DNA of 34,821 nt from an uncultured Eubacteriales bacterium (GCA_900542445.1 UQNN01000022.1:1-34821); one strand, 5' to 3'; positions 14,794 to 23,409 are shown, counted from the first letter of the stretch. Numbers and translations are program-made. The notes: generated by a model not told the origin, from the letters alone.

Positions 14794-14816
14794 GATTCGA
14801 CGCGAATCGCGTTTTT
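14794..14816. promoter_or_regulatory. Palindrome in a divergent intergenic region
   Basis: ACGCGAATCGCGT (14800-14812) is a perfect 13-bp palindrome. It overlaps a second stem, GATTCG/CGAATC (14794-14799 with 14803-14808), and is followed by five T. Lying between two divergently transcribed genes, it may be an operator or a small hairpin. No convincing -35/-10 pair was found for either gene. Confidence 0.3.
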
Positions 14817-14867
14817 CCTGCCTGTGACGCGCGCCCCTTTCGATTCATAAGCTTGAGGAGAAGGGGT

Positions 14868-15722
14868 GTGGCGGCGATGGGAAAGCGAATCATCGTCTCA
14901 GGCGGCGACGAGGTGCGCGTGTTTGCGCCGCCGGGGCGAGGAGTCTTAGAACATATTCGGCTGGAAGGCGCGGGCACGCTGTGCGCATGCGGGGAACATG
15001 TGTTTTGCGCAAGTAACTGGGGCGATATGGTTTGGCGGCTGGACGCGCAAAAGCTTGTGCCGACCGGGCTTTTTGCAGGCGGGCCGGATATGCGGAACAT
15101 GCTGATTTCTCCGGATGGCGAGCGGCTGATGATTCTATGCGCGGAAGCGGACAGTGTGCTTTTGCTGGATGCGGTCTGCGGCGCGCCGATGGTGCTGGCC
15201 CGCGCAGGCGTCAATCCGCAGCATATGTTGCTCGATGAAAGCGGCGAAGTGCTGGCCGTCGCGGCAGGCGAAAGCGGCGAGGTGCTGCTGCTGAGCGCGC
15301 GGTCGCTGGCGTTGCTTCGCCGACTGCCCATGCCGGGAATTGTGCTCGATGTGGCGCTGCGCGCGGGCACGGTATATGCGCTCTGCCTGAATGAGACGCT
15401 GAATAGCACGCTGGTCACGATCCCACGCGCCGGGGCGCGGCAGATTCTTTCGCTTTCGGGCATGCCGGGGCGGATTGCCTGTGAACGCGGAGACGTGATT
15501 TGCGCGACGGAGGGCTTTCTGCATACGGTTTCCATGGACGGCATGCGTCTGCTTGACACGCGGCGCGTTTCGGGACGCGCGTCGATCTGGCTGACGGCTG
15601 GCGAAACGCTGCTCTTGTGCGACGCGCTGAGCGAATGCATTTTTGCGCGGAACGGCGGCGGACAATGGAGCCTGTTTTGCGAGCATGCACGGGATATGCG
15701 GTTTCTTTTCGGGAAAGGATAA
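14868..15722 (+). CDS. Beta-propeller (YncE-like) repeat protein
   Basis: About 284 aa built of repeated beta-strand units of about 40 residues (for example DMRNMLISPDGERLMIL, NPQHMLLDESGEVLAVA, SGEVLLLSARSLALLRRL). This is the look of a WD40/YncE-type propeller. There is no signal peptide or membrane segment, so it appears cytoplasmic. Substrate and function are unknown. I chose GTG at 14868, since AGGAG lies 7 nt upstream; the ATG at 14877 is an alternative. The next membrane-protein gene follows after 19 bp, so the two may act together. It is cysteine-rich for a cytoplasmic propeller. Confidence 0.65.
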   Translation: MAAMGKRIIVSGGDEVRVFAPPGRGVLEHIRLEGAGTLCACGEHVFCASNWGDMVWRLDAQKLVPTGLFAGGPDMRNMLISPDGERLMILCAEADSVLLLDAVCGAPMVLARAGVNPQHMLLDESGEVLAVAAGESGEVLLLSARSLALLRRLPMPGIVLDVALRAGTVYALCLNETLNSTLVTIPRAGARQILSLSGMPGRIACERGDVICATEGFLHTVSMDGMRLLDTRRVSGRASIWLTAGETLLLCDALSECIFARNGGGQWSLFCEHARDMRFLFGKG

Positions 15723-15741
15723 AACCGGGGAGGCGAAGCGC

Positions 15742-16365
15742 ATGACGAAAATGTGGCGGCGGCGAATGGGCGGAATGATTCTGTGTTCGATGGCATGTAC
15801 GACGATCATGTTGGCGGTGCAGGGACGAATCCGGGAAGCCATTCCGCTGCATCTGTGCAGCGTGTCGGCGCTTGCGGCGGCGGTGCTGGCGTTCATGCCC
15901 GTTCAACCGATTGTGGATTATCTGTGGCTGCTCGGCATGCCGGGCGCAATTCTGGCGCTCGTGTTTCCCGCACCCGCCGTCAGCCGTTGGCAGACGCTCT
16001 TCACGGCCTGTTACATGCTCACGCACGCGCTGATTGTGCTCATTGGCCTGAGCGCAATGGCGATGGGCGAATGCCCGCGCGCAGGAAAAGCGCCGATGGC
16101 GCTGATCTTTTTGCAGGCGCTTGCTTTGACGGCGTTCTTTGTCAATCGTGCGCTTGGAACGGATTTTCTATTCCTGTCTGCGCCGCCGATAGGAACGCCG
16201 CTTGTGTGGATCGGCAGTGCGGGATACGGCGCGTATATCGCCTGCTTACAGGGGATGATGACGCTGCTGTGTCTGGCGATGGACGGCGCGGGGCGGCAGC
16301 TCTTCGGCGGGAAGTATCGACCCGCCGATTTTTTTGCTATACAAAAATCAAAAAGTGCTGTATAA
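15742..16365 (+). CDS. YwaF/TP0381-like integral membrane protein
   Basis: A 207-aa, strongly hydrophobic protein with about six predicted membrane helices. The segment EAIPLHLCSVSALAAAVLAF and the later LFTACYMLTHALIVLIGL resemble the YwaF (TP0381) family of uncharacterised membrane proteins. The ATG at 15742 is supported by GGGGAGG 9 nt upstream; a longer in-frame reading begins inside the preceding gene. Its last codons overlap the -10 box of the next gene's promoter. The function of the family is unknown. Confidence 0.65.
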   Translation: MTKMWRRRMGGMILCSMACTTIMLAVQGRIREAIPLHLCSVSALAAAVLAFMPVQPIVDYLWLLGMPGAILALVFPAPAVSRWQTLFTACYMLTHALIVLIGLSAMAMGECPRAGKAPMALIFLQALALTAFFVNRALGTDFLFLSAPPIGTPLVWIGSAGYGAYIACLQGMMTLLCLAMDGAGRQLFGGKYRPADFFAIQKSKSAV

Positions 16366-16366
16366 T
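16338..16366 (+). promoter_or_regulatory. Candidate promoter of the yybS-rplI-dnaB unit
   Basis: TATACA (16338-16343), 17 bp and a perfect TATAAT (16361-16366) at the end of the preceding gene. The -35 box is weak (4 of 6 matches). Confidence 0.55.
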
Positions 16367-16378
16367 AAAACAGAATAT

Positions 16379-16431
16379 CGGACATATTGCGCGATTTTCT
16401 GATCTGCCGGGCATGTCCGCGCGATTTTCTG
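16379..16431. repeat. Short direct and inverted repeats in the yybS leader
   Basis: GCGCGATTTTCTG occurs twice at a 30-bp period (16389-16401 and 16419-16431). An inverted pair CGGACAT (16379-16385) / ATGTCCG (16413-16419) spans the first copy. It falls just after the candidate promoter, so it would be in the leader RNA or act as an operator. No known binding site is recognised. Confidence 0.6.
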
Positions 16432-16456
16432 TAAGCAAATAAAGAAGGGATTCACA

Positions 16457-17530
16457 TTGGAAAACAAGAATATATCTTTGCTTCGCCGCAAAAACCGATG
16501 GGGATTGACGGTGCTGAGCATTGTTTTGTGTCTGCTTCTGTCTCCGCTGATGGCGATTTCGGCGTTTCTGCCGCAGGCGATGACGCTTGTGCCGATTGCG
16601 CTGCTTCTGCTTCTGGGCTACGTTGGGCCGGTGAGTGCGGCGACATGCACGGCGATCCTTTTCGGACTGAGCACGACGCTTTTCGGCTTCTGGGGCGCGG
16701 CGCTTTCCGCGTTGCTGCTTGTGCCGGTGCTGGTTGTTTCGGGCTGCATGGTTGAGCGCGGGCGCGGTTTCTGGCAGAGCGCCGCCGGGTCAGGGGTGAC
16801 GATGTTCGCTTCCATTGGCGCGGTTATGCTGCTCATCAGCACGCTGGCTGGAACGGATGTGGTCACAGCCATGTCCGACATGATGCGTCAGGCGTTCGCG
16901 TCCTCCGGCACGATCGGCGACACGGCGCTGACGGCGATGATGCAGTTCGGTCTTATTACCGCGGCGGACGGCTCCGCGGCTAGCATGACGATGCTTGATG
17001 CGACGACGCGCGAACAGTTGATCGCGCAGCTGGTGCTGGCGGTGGACACCGTGATGCGGCTGGAAATCCCGATGCAGATGGCGACGGGCTCTGTGGCGGC
17101 GGGCGTGCTGGGACAGGCTGCGCTTCGCAAAGGCGTGCTTTCGCGCGGCGACAAGGTGGATTACCCGCCGCTTCGCACGTGGTCCGTGCCCAAGGGCTGG
17201 GGACGTGTGCTGGGCGCGACACTGGCGGCGCTGTATGTGCTGACGCTGGTTGTGCCGAGCATGACGAGCAGCATGTTTTATGTGTTCAGCGGCGTATTTG
17301 AGCAGATTTTTGCCTTGCAGGGCATCGCCGCCGTGTGCTATTATCTGCATGGAAAAGGCAGAGGGCGCGTGGCGCAGGGTGTGGTCTTCGTGTTGGGCTA
17401 TTTCCTGGTTCAGCCGGCTGCACTTCTGATCGGCATTGCAGATCAGACGTTCGACGTCGTCCATCGCCGCGAGAAAATGGAGGAGGAAAGACCGAACCCG
17501 TTTGACCCGCGCACGCATGATGAACAATAA
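16457..17530 (+). CDS. yybS: YybS-like DUF2232 membrane protein
   Basis: A 357-aa polytopic protein with roughly eight hydrophobic segments grouped in an N-terminal set (15-135) and a C-terminal set (235-335). A short, charged C-terminal tail (EKMEEERPNPFDPRTHDEQ) follows. Pattern and position directly upstream of rplI and dnaB match DUF2232/YybS. Its role is not established; the predicted fold suggests a transporter-like (ECF S-component-like) protein, which is a family inference. The start is TTG at 16457 behind AAGAAGGGA. Unusually, no gdpP (yybT) lies between this gene and rplI. Confidence 0.75.
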   Translation: MENKNISLLRRKNRWGLTVLSIVLCLLLSPLMAISAFLPQAMTLVPIALLLLLGYVGPVSAATCTAILFGLSTTLFGFWGAALSALLLVPVLVVSGCMVERGRGFWQSAAGSGVTMFASIGAVMLLISTLAGTDVVTAMSDMMRQAFASSGTIGDTALTAMMQFGLITAADGSAASMTMLDATTREQLIAQLVLAVDTVMRLEIPMQMATGSVAAGVLGQAALRKGVLSRGDKVDYPPLRTWSVPKGWGRVLGATLAALYVLTLVVPSMTSSMFYVFSGVFEQIFALQGIAAVCYYLHGKGRGRVAQGVVFVLGYFLVQPAALLIGIADQTFDVVHRREKMEEERPNPFDPRTHDEQ

Positions 17531-17550
17531 GTTTTCAGGAGGATACAGCT

Positions 17551-17994
17551 ATGAAAGTCATTTTGCTCAAGGATATCAAGGGAACCGGCAAGAAAGACCA
17601 GATTATTGAGGCTTCCGACGGATTTGCCCGCAATTTTCTCTTTCCCAAGGGGCTGGCGCGAGAGGCGAGCGCCACGAATCTGAATGCTATTGAGAACGCA
17701 AAGGCCGCTCAGAAGCATCGTGAGGATGTTGAGCGCGCCAAGGCGGAGGAGACCCGCAAGGCGCTGGCCGGAAAGGCCATCAAAATCGTGGCGCGCGGCG
17801 CGGAAGGCGGCAAGCTCTACGGATCTGTCACCGCGCAGGAGATTGCCGACGAACTGTTCAAGCAGTACGGCGTAAAGGTGGAGAAGCGCCGCATTGATGT
17901 GGCCAACATCCGCAACGCGGGCGATTTCACCGTCAGCGTGTGGCTCTATGTGGGCATCACGGCGGAAATGACCGCAAAGGTCGAAATCGGCTGA
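17551..17994 (+). CDS. rplI: 50S ribosomal protein L9
   Basis: L9 bridges the L1 stalk region and neighbouring ribosomes, and helps reading-frame maintenance. The 147-aa protein has the N-terminal rRNA-binding domain with MKVILLKDIKGTGKKDQI and the signature GFARNFLFPKGLA. A long charged connecting helix (about 45-75) and the C-terminal domain (GKLYGSVTAQEIADEL...) complete it. AGGAGG precedes the ATG by 9-10 nt. It lies 20 bp after the yybS-like gene. Confidence 0.98.
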   Translation: MKVILLKDIKGTGKKDQIIEASDGFARNFLFPKGLAREASATNLNAIENAKAAQKHREDVERAKAEETRKALAGKAIKIVARGAEGGKLYGSVTAQEIADELFKQYGVKVEKRRIDVANIRNAGDFTVSVWLYVGITAEMTAKVEIG

Positions 17995-18010
17995 TCCATA
18001 AAAACGCAGT

Positions 18011-18040
18011 GGGTTTTCCTTCGCAAACGGGGGAAAGCCC
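18011..18040 (+). terminator. Weak hairpin between rplI and dnaB
   Basis: GGGTTTTCC (18011-18019) pairs with GGAAAGCCC (18032-18040) with one G-T wobble, followed by TATCTTTTG. It could be a partial terminator lowering dnaB expression relative to rplI. Confidence 0.45.
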
Positions 18041-18067
18041 TATCTTTTGTTAAAAGGGGAGAACAAC

Positions 18068-19411
18068 GTGGACGAGGCAGTCATGCGCGTGCCGCCCAAC
18101 AATGCCGACGCGGAAAAAAGCGTTCTCGGCTGTATGATGCAGGACAGAGAAGCGCTGTCGCTGGCCTTTGAACTGCTTACGGCGGACGACTTCTATCAAC
18201 CTGCTAATCGCGAGATTTTCGATGCGATGCACGCGCTCAATACGCAGGGCATGCCCATCGATCTGGTGACGGTGGATGACGAGTTGACCCGGCGCGGCAC
18301 GCTGGAAGGCGTGGGCGGCTCGAATTATCTGGTTGAGCTGAGTCAGAGCATGCCGTCTACGGTCAATGCGCGTGCCTATGTGCAGATTGTGGATGAGAAG
18401 GCAACCCTGCGCCGGATGATCAAGGCGACGAGCGATATTGCTTCTGCATGCTATGAGCAGACCGAAGCGGTGAGCGATATCCTGGGCGTGGCGGAAAAGT
18501 CCATCTTCGATATCATCATGCGCCGCCACGAGGGCAGCACGCTGACGCATATTGCGGACGTTTTGCCGGATACGTATCTGCGCATCGAGCAGCTCACTGA
18601 GCTTAAAGGTGGCATTGACGGCGTGCCGACGGGCTTTGTCGATCTGGATAACCTGCTGACCGGCCTGCACGGCGGCGAGCTGGTCATCGTTGGCGCCCGG
18701 CCCTCGATGGGCAAAACCAGTTTCGCTATGAATATTATCGGCTATGCGGCGACGATGGCGGGAAAGACAACCGCCATGTTTTCGCTGGAAATGCCGAAGG
18801 ATCAACTGGCCATGCGCCTTCTTTGCGCGGATGCGCGCGTGGATATGCAGGCGGTTCGCCACGGTTCTCTGCGCGATGAAGACTGGATTTCGCTGTCTTC
18901 CACGCTTGGCCCGCTGGCTGCTTCCAACATTTACATTGACGATACATCCGGCATCACGCCGTCGCAGCTGCGCTCTCGCTGCCGCCGCCTGAAGATGGAG
19001 CACGGGTTGGATATGATTATGGTTGATTATTTGCAGTTGATGAGCGCGGACGGCCATGTCGAAAACCGCCAGAACGAGGTCAGTGAAATTTCGCGCAACC
19101 TCAAGAGCATCGCAAAAGAACTGAATGTTCCGCTCGTCGCGCTGGCGCAGCTCTCCCGCGCGGGCGCGCAGCGGAGTGATAAGCGGCCGATTCTCTCCGA
19201 TCTGCGCGATTCCGGCGCTATCGAACAGGATGCGGACGTGATCATGTTTCTGCATCGCGAGGAATATTACGACCCCAACACCGAGGATAAAAACATCGCC
19301 GAGGTGATCGTCGCCAAACAGCGTAACGGCCCGCTGGGCACGGTAAAACTGGCATGGCTGGGACAGTATACACGCTTTGCCAGCCTTCAGCAGGGCGGAG
19401 CGGCACAATAA
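18068..19411 (+). CDS. dnaB: Replicative DNA helicase DnaB (DnaC of Bacillus)
   Basis: Hexameric 5'-3' helicase that unwinds DNA at the replication fork. The N-terminal DnaB domain (about 6-110) begins VPPNNADAEKSVLGCMM. A linker helix and the RecA-like ATPase domain follow, with Walker A GARPSMGKTS (K216), Walker B MIMVDYLQLM, and the H4-motif region ALAQLSRAGAQRSDKRPILSDLRDSGAIEQDADVI. It is 447 aa from the GTG at 18068, which sits behind AAAGGGGAG; the in-frame TTG at 18047 lies before that site. The rplI-dnaB order is conserved in Firmicutes. Confidence 0.97.
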   Translation: MDEAVMRVPPNNADAEKSVLGCMMQDREALSLAFELLTADDFYQPANREIFDAMHALNTQGMPIDLVTVDDELTRRGTLEGVGGSNYLVELSQSMPSTVNARAYVQIVDEKATLRRMIKATSDIASACYEQTEAVSDILGVAEKSIFDIIMRRHEGSTLTHIADVLPDTYLRIEQLTELKGGIDGVPTGFVDLDNLLTGLHGGELVIVGARPSMGKTSFAMNIIGYAATMAGKTTAMFSLEMPKDQLAMRLLCADARVDMQAVRHGSLRDEDWISLSSTLGPLAASNIYIDDTSGITPSQLRSRCRRLKMEHGLDMIMVDYLQLMSADGHVENRQNEVSEISRNLKSIAKELNVPLVALAQLSRAGAQRSDKRPILSDLRDSGAIEQDADVIMFLHREEYYDPNTEDKNIAEVIVAKQRNGPLGTVKLAWLGQYTRFASLQQGGAAQ

Positions 19412-19427
19412 TTCATGAGGTGAAATC

Positions 19428-21515
19428 ATGCAGACGCTCGTCGTTGCCGAAAAACCATCCGTTGCGCGGGATATTGCCCGCGTGCTTGGCGCAAAGGACA
19501 AGGGTGAAAACTGCCTGATTGGCGGCGGTTATGCGGTGACGTGGTCGCTTGGTCATCTGGTTACGCTCAAGGAACCGCAGGAGCTGGATGAACGCTATAC
19601 CCGCTGGCGGGCGGAAGATCTGCCGATTCTGCCGGAAAAGATGGAAACAAAGGTCATCAAAAAGACGAAAAGCCAGTTTCTGGCCGTCAAAAAGCTGATG
19701 AACGATAAAGAGACGCAGGATATCATCTGTGCGACGGACTCCGGGCGTGAAGGCGAGCTGATTTTCCGTTATATCTATGAGCAGGCGGGGTGTAAAAAGC
19801 CCGTGCGCCGCCTGTGGATATCTTCGATGACCGACGAGGCCATCCGCGCAGGGTTTGACAGTCTGCGTCCATCGGCGGATTACGATGCGCTTTATGCCAG
19901 TGCGCGCTGCCGCGCGGATGCGGACTGGCTCATCGGCATGAACGCGACGCGCGCTTATACCATTCGTTACGGCGTTCTGCTTTCCATTGGCCGCGTGCAG
20001 ACCCCGACGCTGAGCATGATCGTCAAGCGCCGAAAGGAAATCGATGCGTTTGTGCCCAAGCTGTTTTACACTGTTCGGGCGGATTTCGGCGACTATCAGG
20101 GCGTTTACATCGATAAAAAGGGCGAACGCAAGCTGGAAACCGAAGAGGCGGCGCAGCAAATCGCGCGGCGCGTTTCCGGCCAAACGGCGCAGGTGACGCA
20201 ATCGACCAAAGAACACAAGAGCGTGTGGCCGCCGCTGCTCTATGACCTGACGACGCTCCAGCGCGAGGCCAACGCTCAGCTGGGATTCACGGCGAAGAAG
20301 ACGCTGGCCACTGCGCAGAAGCTCTATGAACAGCACAAGCTGCTCACCTATCCGAGAACGGACAGCCGCTATCTTTCCCACGATATGCTCGGCAAGGTAC
20401 AATCGACGCTGGAAAGATACGACGGCGCGTTGAAGCCCATCGGCGAACAGGCGCTTGCCTACGGCGTGCGGATGACCAAACGCGTGTTTGACGACGCGAA
20501 ACTCACCGATCACCATGCGATTATTCCAACGGGCAAGCGCGCGGAAAACGTGAATCTGACTGCTGACGAGCGAAAGCTGTATGAAATGGTGGCCAGGCGG
20601 CTGGCGGCGGTGTTTTATCCCAATTACGAATATGACGCGCTGCGCGTGGTTACGACCTGCGGTGAAGACGATTTTCTGAGCACGGGCAAGGCTGTCACCC
20701 AGGAGGGCTGGAAGGCCGTTTACGGCGGGGACGAAACCAGGGAACGCCGCAAAAAGAAAACGGATGACGACGAACGGCGGCTGCCCGCGCTGGCTGTCGG
20801 CGATGAGCGGCGCTGCGAAAATGCGCAGGTTATGCGCGACCAGACCAAGCCGCCGAAAGAATATAACGACGCCAGCATTCTGCTGGACATGGAGTATGCA
20901 GGGCGGCAGATTGAGGATGAAGAAATCCGTGAACAGATGAAGGATTGCGCGCTTGGCACGCCGGCGACGCGCGCGGCCATCATCGAGCGGCTCATCGACG
21001 TGGGCTATGTGCAGCGGAGCGGCAAAACGCTTGTCGCGACGGAAAAAGGCGTGCATCTGATTGAAGCGGTGCCGCCTGAAATCGCTTCGCCGGAAACGAC
21101 GGGGCGATGGGAACGCGCCCTGGCGGAAATCGCAAGGGGAAGCGACGGCGAAGCGCGTTTCCGTCAGGGCATTGCGCGGCTGGCGGCGTTTCTGGTGCAG
21201 AATGCGTCCGGCGCGCCAGACGTAGCGTTTGCAAAGGAAGAACGGCGCGGCAAAAAACGCGTTCCGACGCTCGGCGTAGCCTGTCCCGTCTGCGGTCAGG
21301 GCAAGGTGGCGGAAAACAGCAAGGGCTTTTACTGTACGCGCTTCCGCGAAGGCTGCAAATTCACCATCTGGAAAGATGCGCTGACCCGCGTGGGCGGCCC
21401 GATGCTGAATGCAAAACTGCTCAAGCTGTGCATGGAGAAAAAGGACGTGCGCGGTTCGACGGGCACGATTCATTATGACGCTGGGCAGATCCGGTTTTCT
21501 CCCGGAGAACGATAA
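19428..21515 (+). CDS. topB: DNA topoisomerase III (type IA)
   Basis: Type IA topoisomerase that decatenates and relaxes single-strand-containing DNA. The Toprim domain has E8 in VVAEKPSVA and DSGREGE from D104. The core includes SIGRVQTPTLSMI, and the active-site tyrosine lies in LLTYPRTDSRYL (Tyr308). The 695-aa protein ends with a zinc-ribbon-like segment: CPVCGQGKV ... FYCTRFREGCKFTIW (about residues 620-650). The TopB motifs LIGMNATRAYT and the absence of several C-terminal zinc fingers argue for TopB over TopA. The ATG at 19428 is 16 bp after dnaB, behind GAGGTG. Plasmid-type TopB also exists, but the core context argues for a chromosomal gene. Confidence 0.95.
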   Translation: MQTLVVAEKPSVARDIARVLGAKDKGENCLIGGGYAVTWSLGHLVTLKEPQELDERYTRWRAEDLPILPEKMETKVIKKTKSQFLAVKKLMNDKETQDIICATDSGREGELIFRYIYEQAGCKKPVRRLWISSMTDEAIRAGFDSLRPSADYDALYASARCRADADWLIGMNATRAYTIRYGVLLSIGRVQTPTLSMIVKRRKEIDAFVPKLFYTVRADFGDYQGVYIDKKGERKLETEEAAQQIARRVSGQTAQVTQSTKEHKSVWPPLLYDLTTLQREANAQLGFTAKKTLATAQKLYEQHKLLTYPRTDSRYLSHDMLGKVQSTLERYDGALKPIGEQALAYGVRMTKRVFDDAKLTDHHAIIPTGKRAENVNLTADERKLYEMVARRLAAVFYPNYEYDALRVVTTCGEDDFLSTGKAVTQEGWKAVYGGDETRERRKKKTDDDERRLPALAVGDERRCENAQVMRDQTKPPKEYNDASILLDMEYAGRQIEDEEIREQMKDCALGTPATRAAIIERLIDVGYVQRSGKTLVATEKGVHLIEAVPPEIASPETTGRWERALAEIARGSDGEARFRQGIARLAAFLVQNASGAPDVAFAKEERRGKKRVPTLGVACPVCGQGKVAENSKGFYCTRFREGCKFTIWKDALTRVGGPMLNAKLLKLCMEKKDVRGSTGTIHYDAGQIRFSPGER

Positions 21516-21528
21516 AGGAGCGACGTTC

Positions 21529-22008
21529 ATGTTTTATACGGAAAAGAAGCTGGAAGACAACCAAATTTGCCTGCGGCGTGAAATCATCAAAATGCTGTTG
21601 GCAGCGCTGCCGTTTCTGGCGGTGTGCGTTGTCGGTTTCGCTGCGCGCAATCAGACCGTCTGCACGATAGGGCTGGTTCTGGCCTGTGCGGCGGTGATTT
21701 TTGTCGGCGATCTGTTTGTCGCGCCTGTCGTGCGATACGGGAAATTTTTGCGCGATCTATTCAGCGGGTTGACGCGGAAGACGGCGGGCACGCTGGTGCG
21801 CGTCGGCGAAGACGATATTTACGAAAACGGCGTGATTTTTCATGAGATGATCGTCAATATCTATGAGGATATGACGCCGGAGGGCGAGCGACGCTTTTTG
21901 ATTGAGCCGGCTATGCCGCTTGACACGGCGCTGATTGGACGGGACGTTGCGGTGACGAGCCACGACAAAGTGGTTCTGGCTGTCGAGCCGCTTGGAGCGA
22001 AGGTATGA
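21529..22008 (+). CDS. Small two-helix membrane protein, unknown
   Basis: A 159-aa protein with a short charged N-terminus (MFYTEKKLEDNQ), two closely spaced hydrophobic helices (about 21-41 and 45-66), and a soluble, probably cytoplasmic beta-rich domain of about 85 residues. I do not recognise a family. The ATG at 21529 follows AAAGGAG; the frame remains open upstream into topB, but the ribosome-binding site favours the short form. Its stop overlaps the next start (ATGA), so it is translationally coupled to the DUF6056-like gene. Confidence 0.75.
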   Translation: MFYTEKKLEDNQICLRREIIKMLLAALPFLAVCVVGFAARNQTVCTIGLVLACAAVIFVGDLFVAPVVRYGKFLRDLFSGLTRKTAGTLVRVGEDDIYENGVIFHEMIVNIYEDMTPEGERRFLIEPAMPLDTALIGRDVAVTSHDKVVLAVEPLGAKV

Positions 22009-23333
22009 ACAGGGTGAAACGCTTCTTCGCGCGGCTGGAGGAAAAAATGGTTTTCCGCGCATGCGTTTTTGCTGCGTTGCTCATGCTGATAGCGGGTACG
22101 ATGTTTTTACTGAATGCGCATACGCCGCTTCAAATGGATGATTATGATTATGCATTCAGCTGGAGCACCGGCAAACCGCTTTCAGGCGTGGCTGACGTGC
22201 TGGCTTCGCAGGCGGCGCATTACCGTCTGTGGGGCGGGCGCAGCGTTGTGCATACGCTGACACAGCTGTTTTTGTATGCTGGCAAAGGCGCGTTTAATGT
22301 CGCCAACACAGCGATGTATGTGCTGCTGGTGCTGGAATTGTATGCGCTGGTCAGGCCGAAGGGCAGGCGGTTCTGTTGGCCGGTACTGCTTGTGATTCAC
22401 ACAGCGTTGTTTGCGCTCGTCCCGTTTTTCGGAACCGTTTTTCTTTGGCTGGACGGCGCGTGTAATTACCTCTGGGGTACGGCGCTGGCGATTCTGCCGC
22501 TTCTGCTTGTGCCAAGGCTAATGGAGAAAAAGCATACGGCGCTGAGCGTCATGGCCGTTCCGATTTGTTTTTTAAGCGGATGGACAAACGAAAATGCGGC
22601 GTGCGGCGTGCTGGCGGCGGTGTTTTGCATGCTGGCGGATCGATACCGTCGAAAAGAAAAAGTGCCGCTTGCGGCGTGGCTCTGTCTGGCGGCACAGGCG
22701 GCAGGCACGGCGGTGATGATCCTTGCGCCGGGCAATTTTGCGCGCGCGTCGGCCTATGCGTATGATTCGATGCTGTTGGAAATCATCAAAAGGCTGATTC
22801 GGATCACGGCGTATACGGCGGTTTATGCGGGCGCGCTGCTGGCCATGCTGCAGCTAACCTACGGGATGGGGCGGGCGCTTGGAGCGCCGATGCGCGGCAG
22901 AAGGGCCGCATGGCTGTTGCTGGCGGCACTGCTGAGCGCGTATGCAATGGCCGCTTCGCCGGAACTGTCGGATCGCTCGTATACCTGTGTGATTGTGTTG
23001 GTTCTTGCCGCGCTGGCGACGCTTGTCGGCGATATCGATACGCATGTGCGCGCGCTGGATGCGGCGAAACTCTGCGCGCTTCCGTTTGTCGTTTTTCTAT
23101 TGATATACGGCGGCCATCAGGCGGTGCGGGACGTCAGCGCGCATGAAGCGGCATGGAACGCGCAGCTTTCCAAAATCGAGCAGGCTGTAGGCTGCGGCGA
23201 GGCGAGCGTGAAAATCGAGTCGGTGGAAAGCCGTTCGCGATTCACCATGTCGATTCAGGTTGAACCGGATGCGCAGGCGTGGCCCAACAGCACGCTGTCC
23301 AAATGGTTCGGCGTGGCCGTATATGGCGAATGA
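22005..23333 (+). CDS. DUF6056-like polytopic membrane protein (GT-C-like)
   Basis: A 442-aa protein with about ten membrane helices. A conserved-looking acidic motif, DDYDYAF (about 45-51), follows the first helix in the position of the catalytic acidic pair of GT-C glycosyltransferases. It also has WGGRSVVHTLTQLFL and SGWTNENAACG, plus a hydrophilic C-terminal domain. This layout is typical of the DUF6056 family, members of which are predicted envelope glycosyltransferases. The start overlaps the preceding stop (ATGA). Function is inference only, and no polysaccharide cluster is adjacent. Confidence 0.65.
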   Translation: MNRVKRFFARLEEKMVFRACVFAALLMLIAGTMFLLNAHTPLQMDDYDYAFSWSTGKPLSGVADVLASQAAHYRLWGGRSVVHTLTQLFLYAGKGAFNVANTAMYVLLVLELYALVRPKGRRFCWPVLLVIHTALFALVPFFGTVFLWLDGACNYLWGTALAILPLLLVPRLMEKKHTALSVMAVPICFLSGWTNENAACGVLAAVFCMLADRYRRKEKVPLAAWLCLAAQAAGTAVMILAPGNFARASAYAYDSMLLEIIKRLIRITAYTAVYAGALLAMLQLTYGMGRALGAPMRGRRAAWLLLAALLSAYAMAASPELSDRSYTCVIVLVLAALATLVGDIDTHVRALDAAKLCALPFVVFLLIYGGHQAVRDVSAHEAAWNAQLSKIEQAVGCGEASVKIESVESRSRFTMSIQVEPDAQAWPNSTLSKWFGVAVYGE

Positions 23334-23409
23334 AATGTGTTCTTATTGTGAAATTGAGCAAAAAGACAGGTTTTATGCCCCGGAAAAGACGTTGTCGGCT
23401 TTCGCAAGC

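Noticed and set aside
19413..21530. A 705-codon frame opposite topB, with similar long frames opposite dnaB, the prsA-like gene and the ABC-F gene
   Set aside because: All mirror well-supported genes on the other strand, have Arg/His-rich composition and show no recognisable domain.
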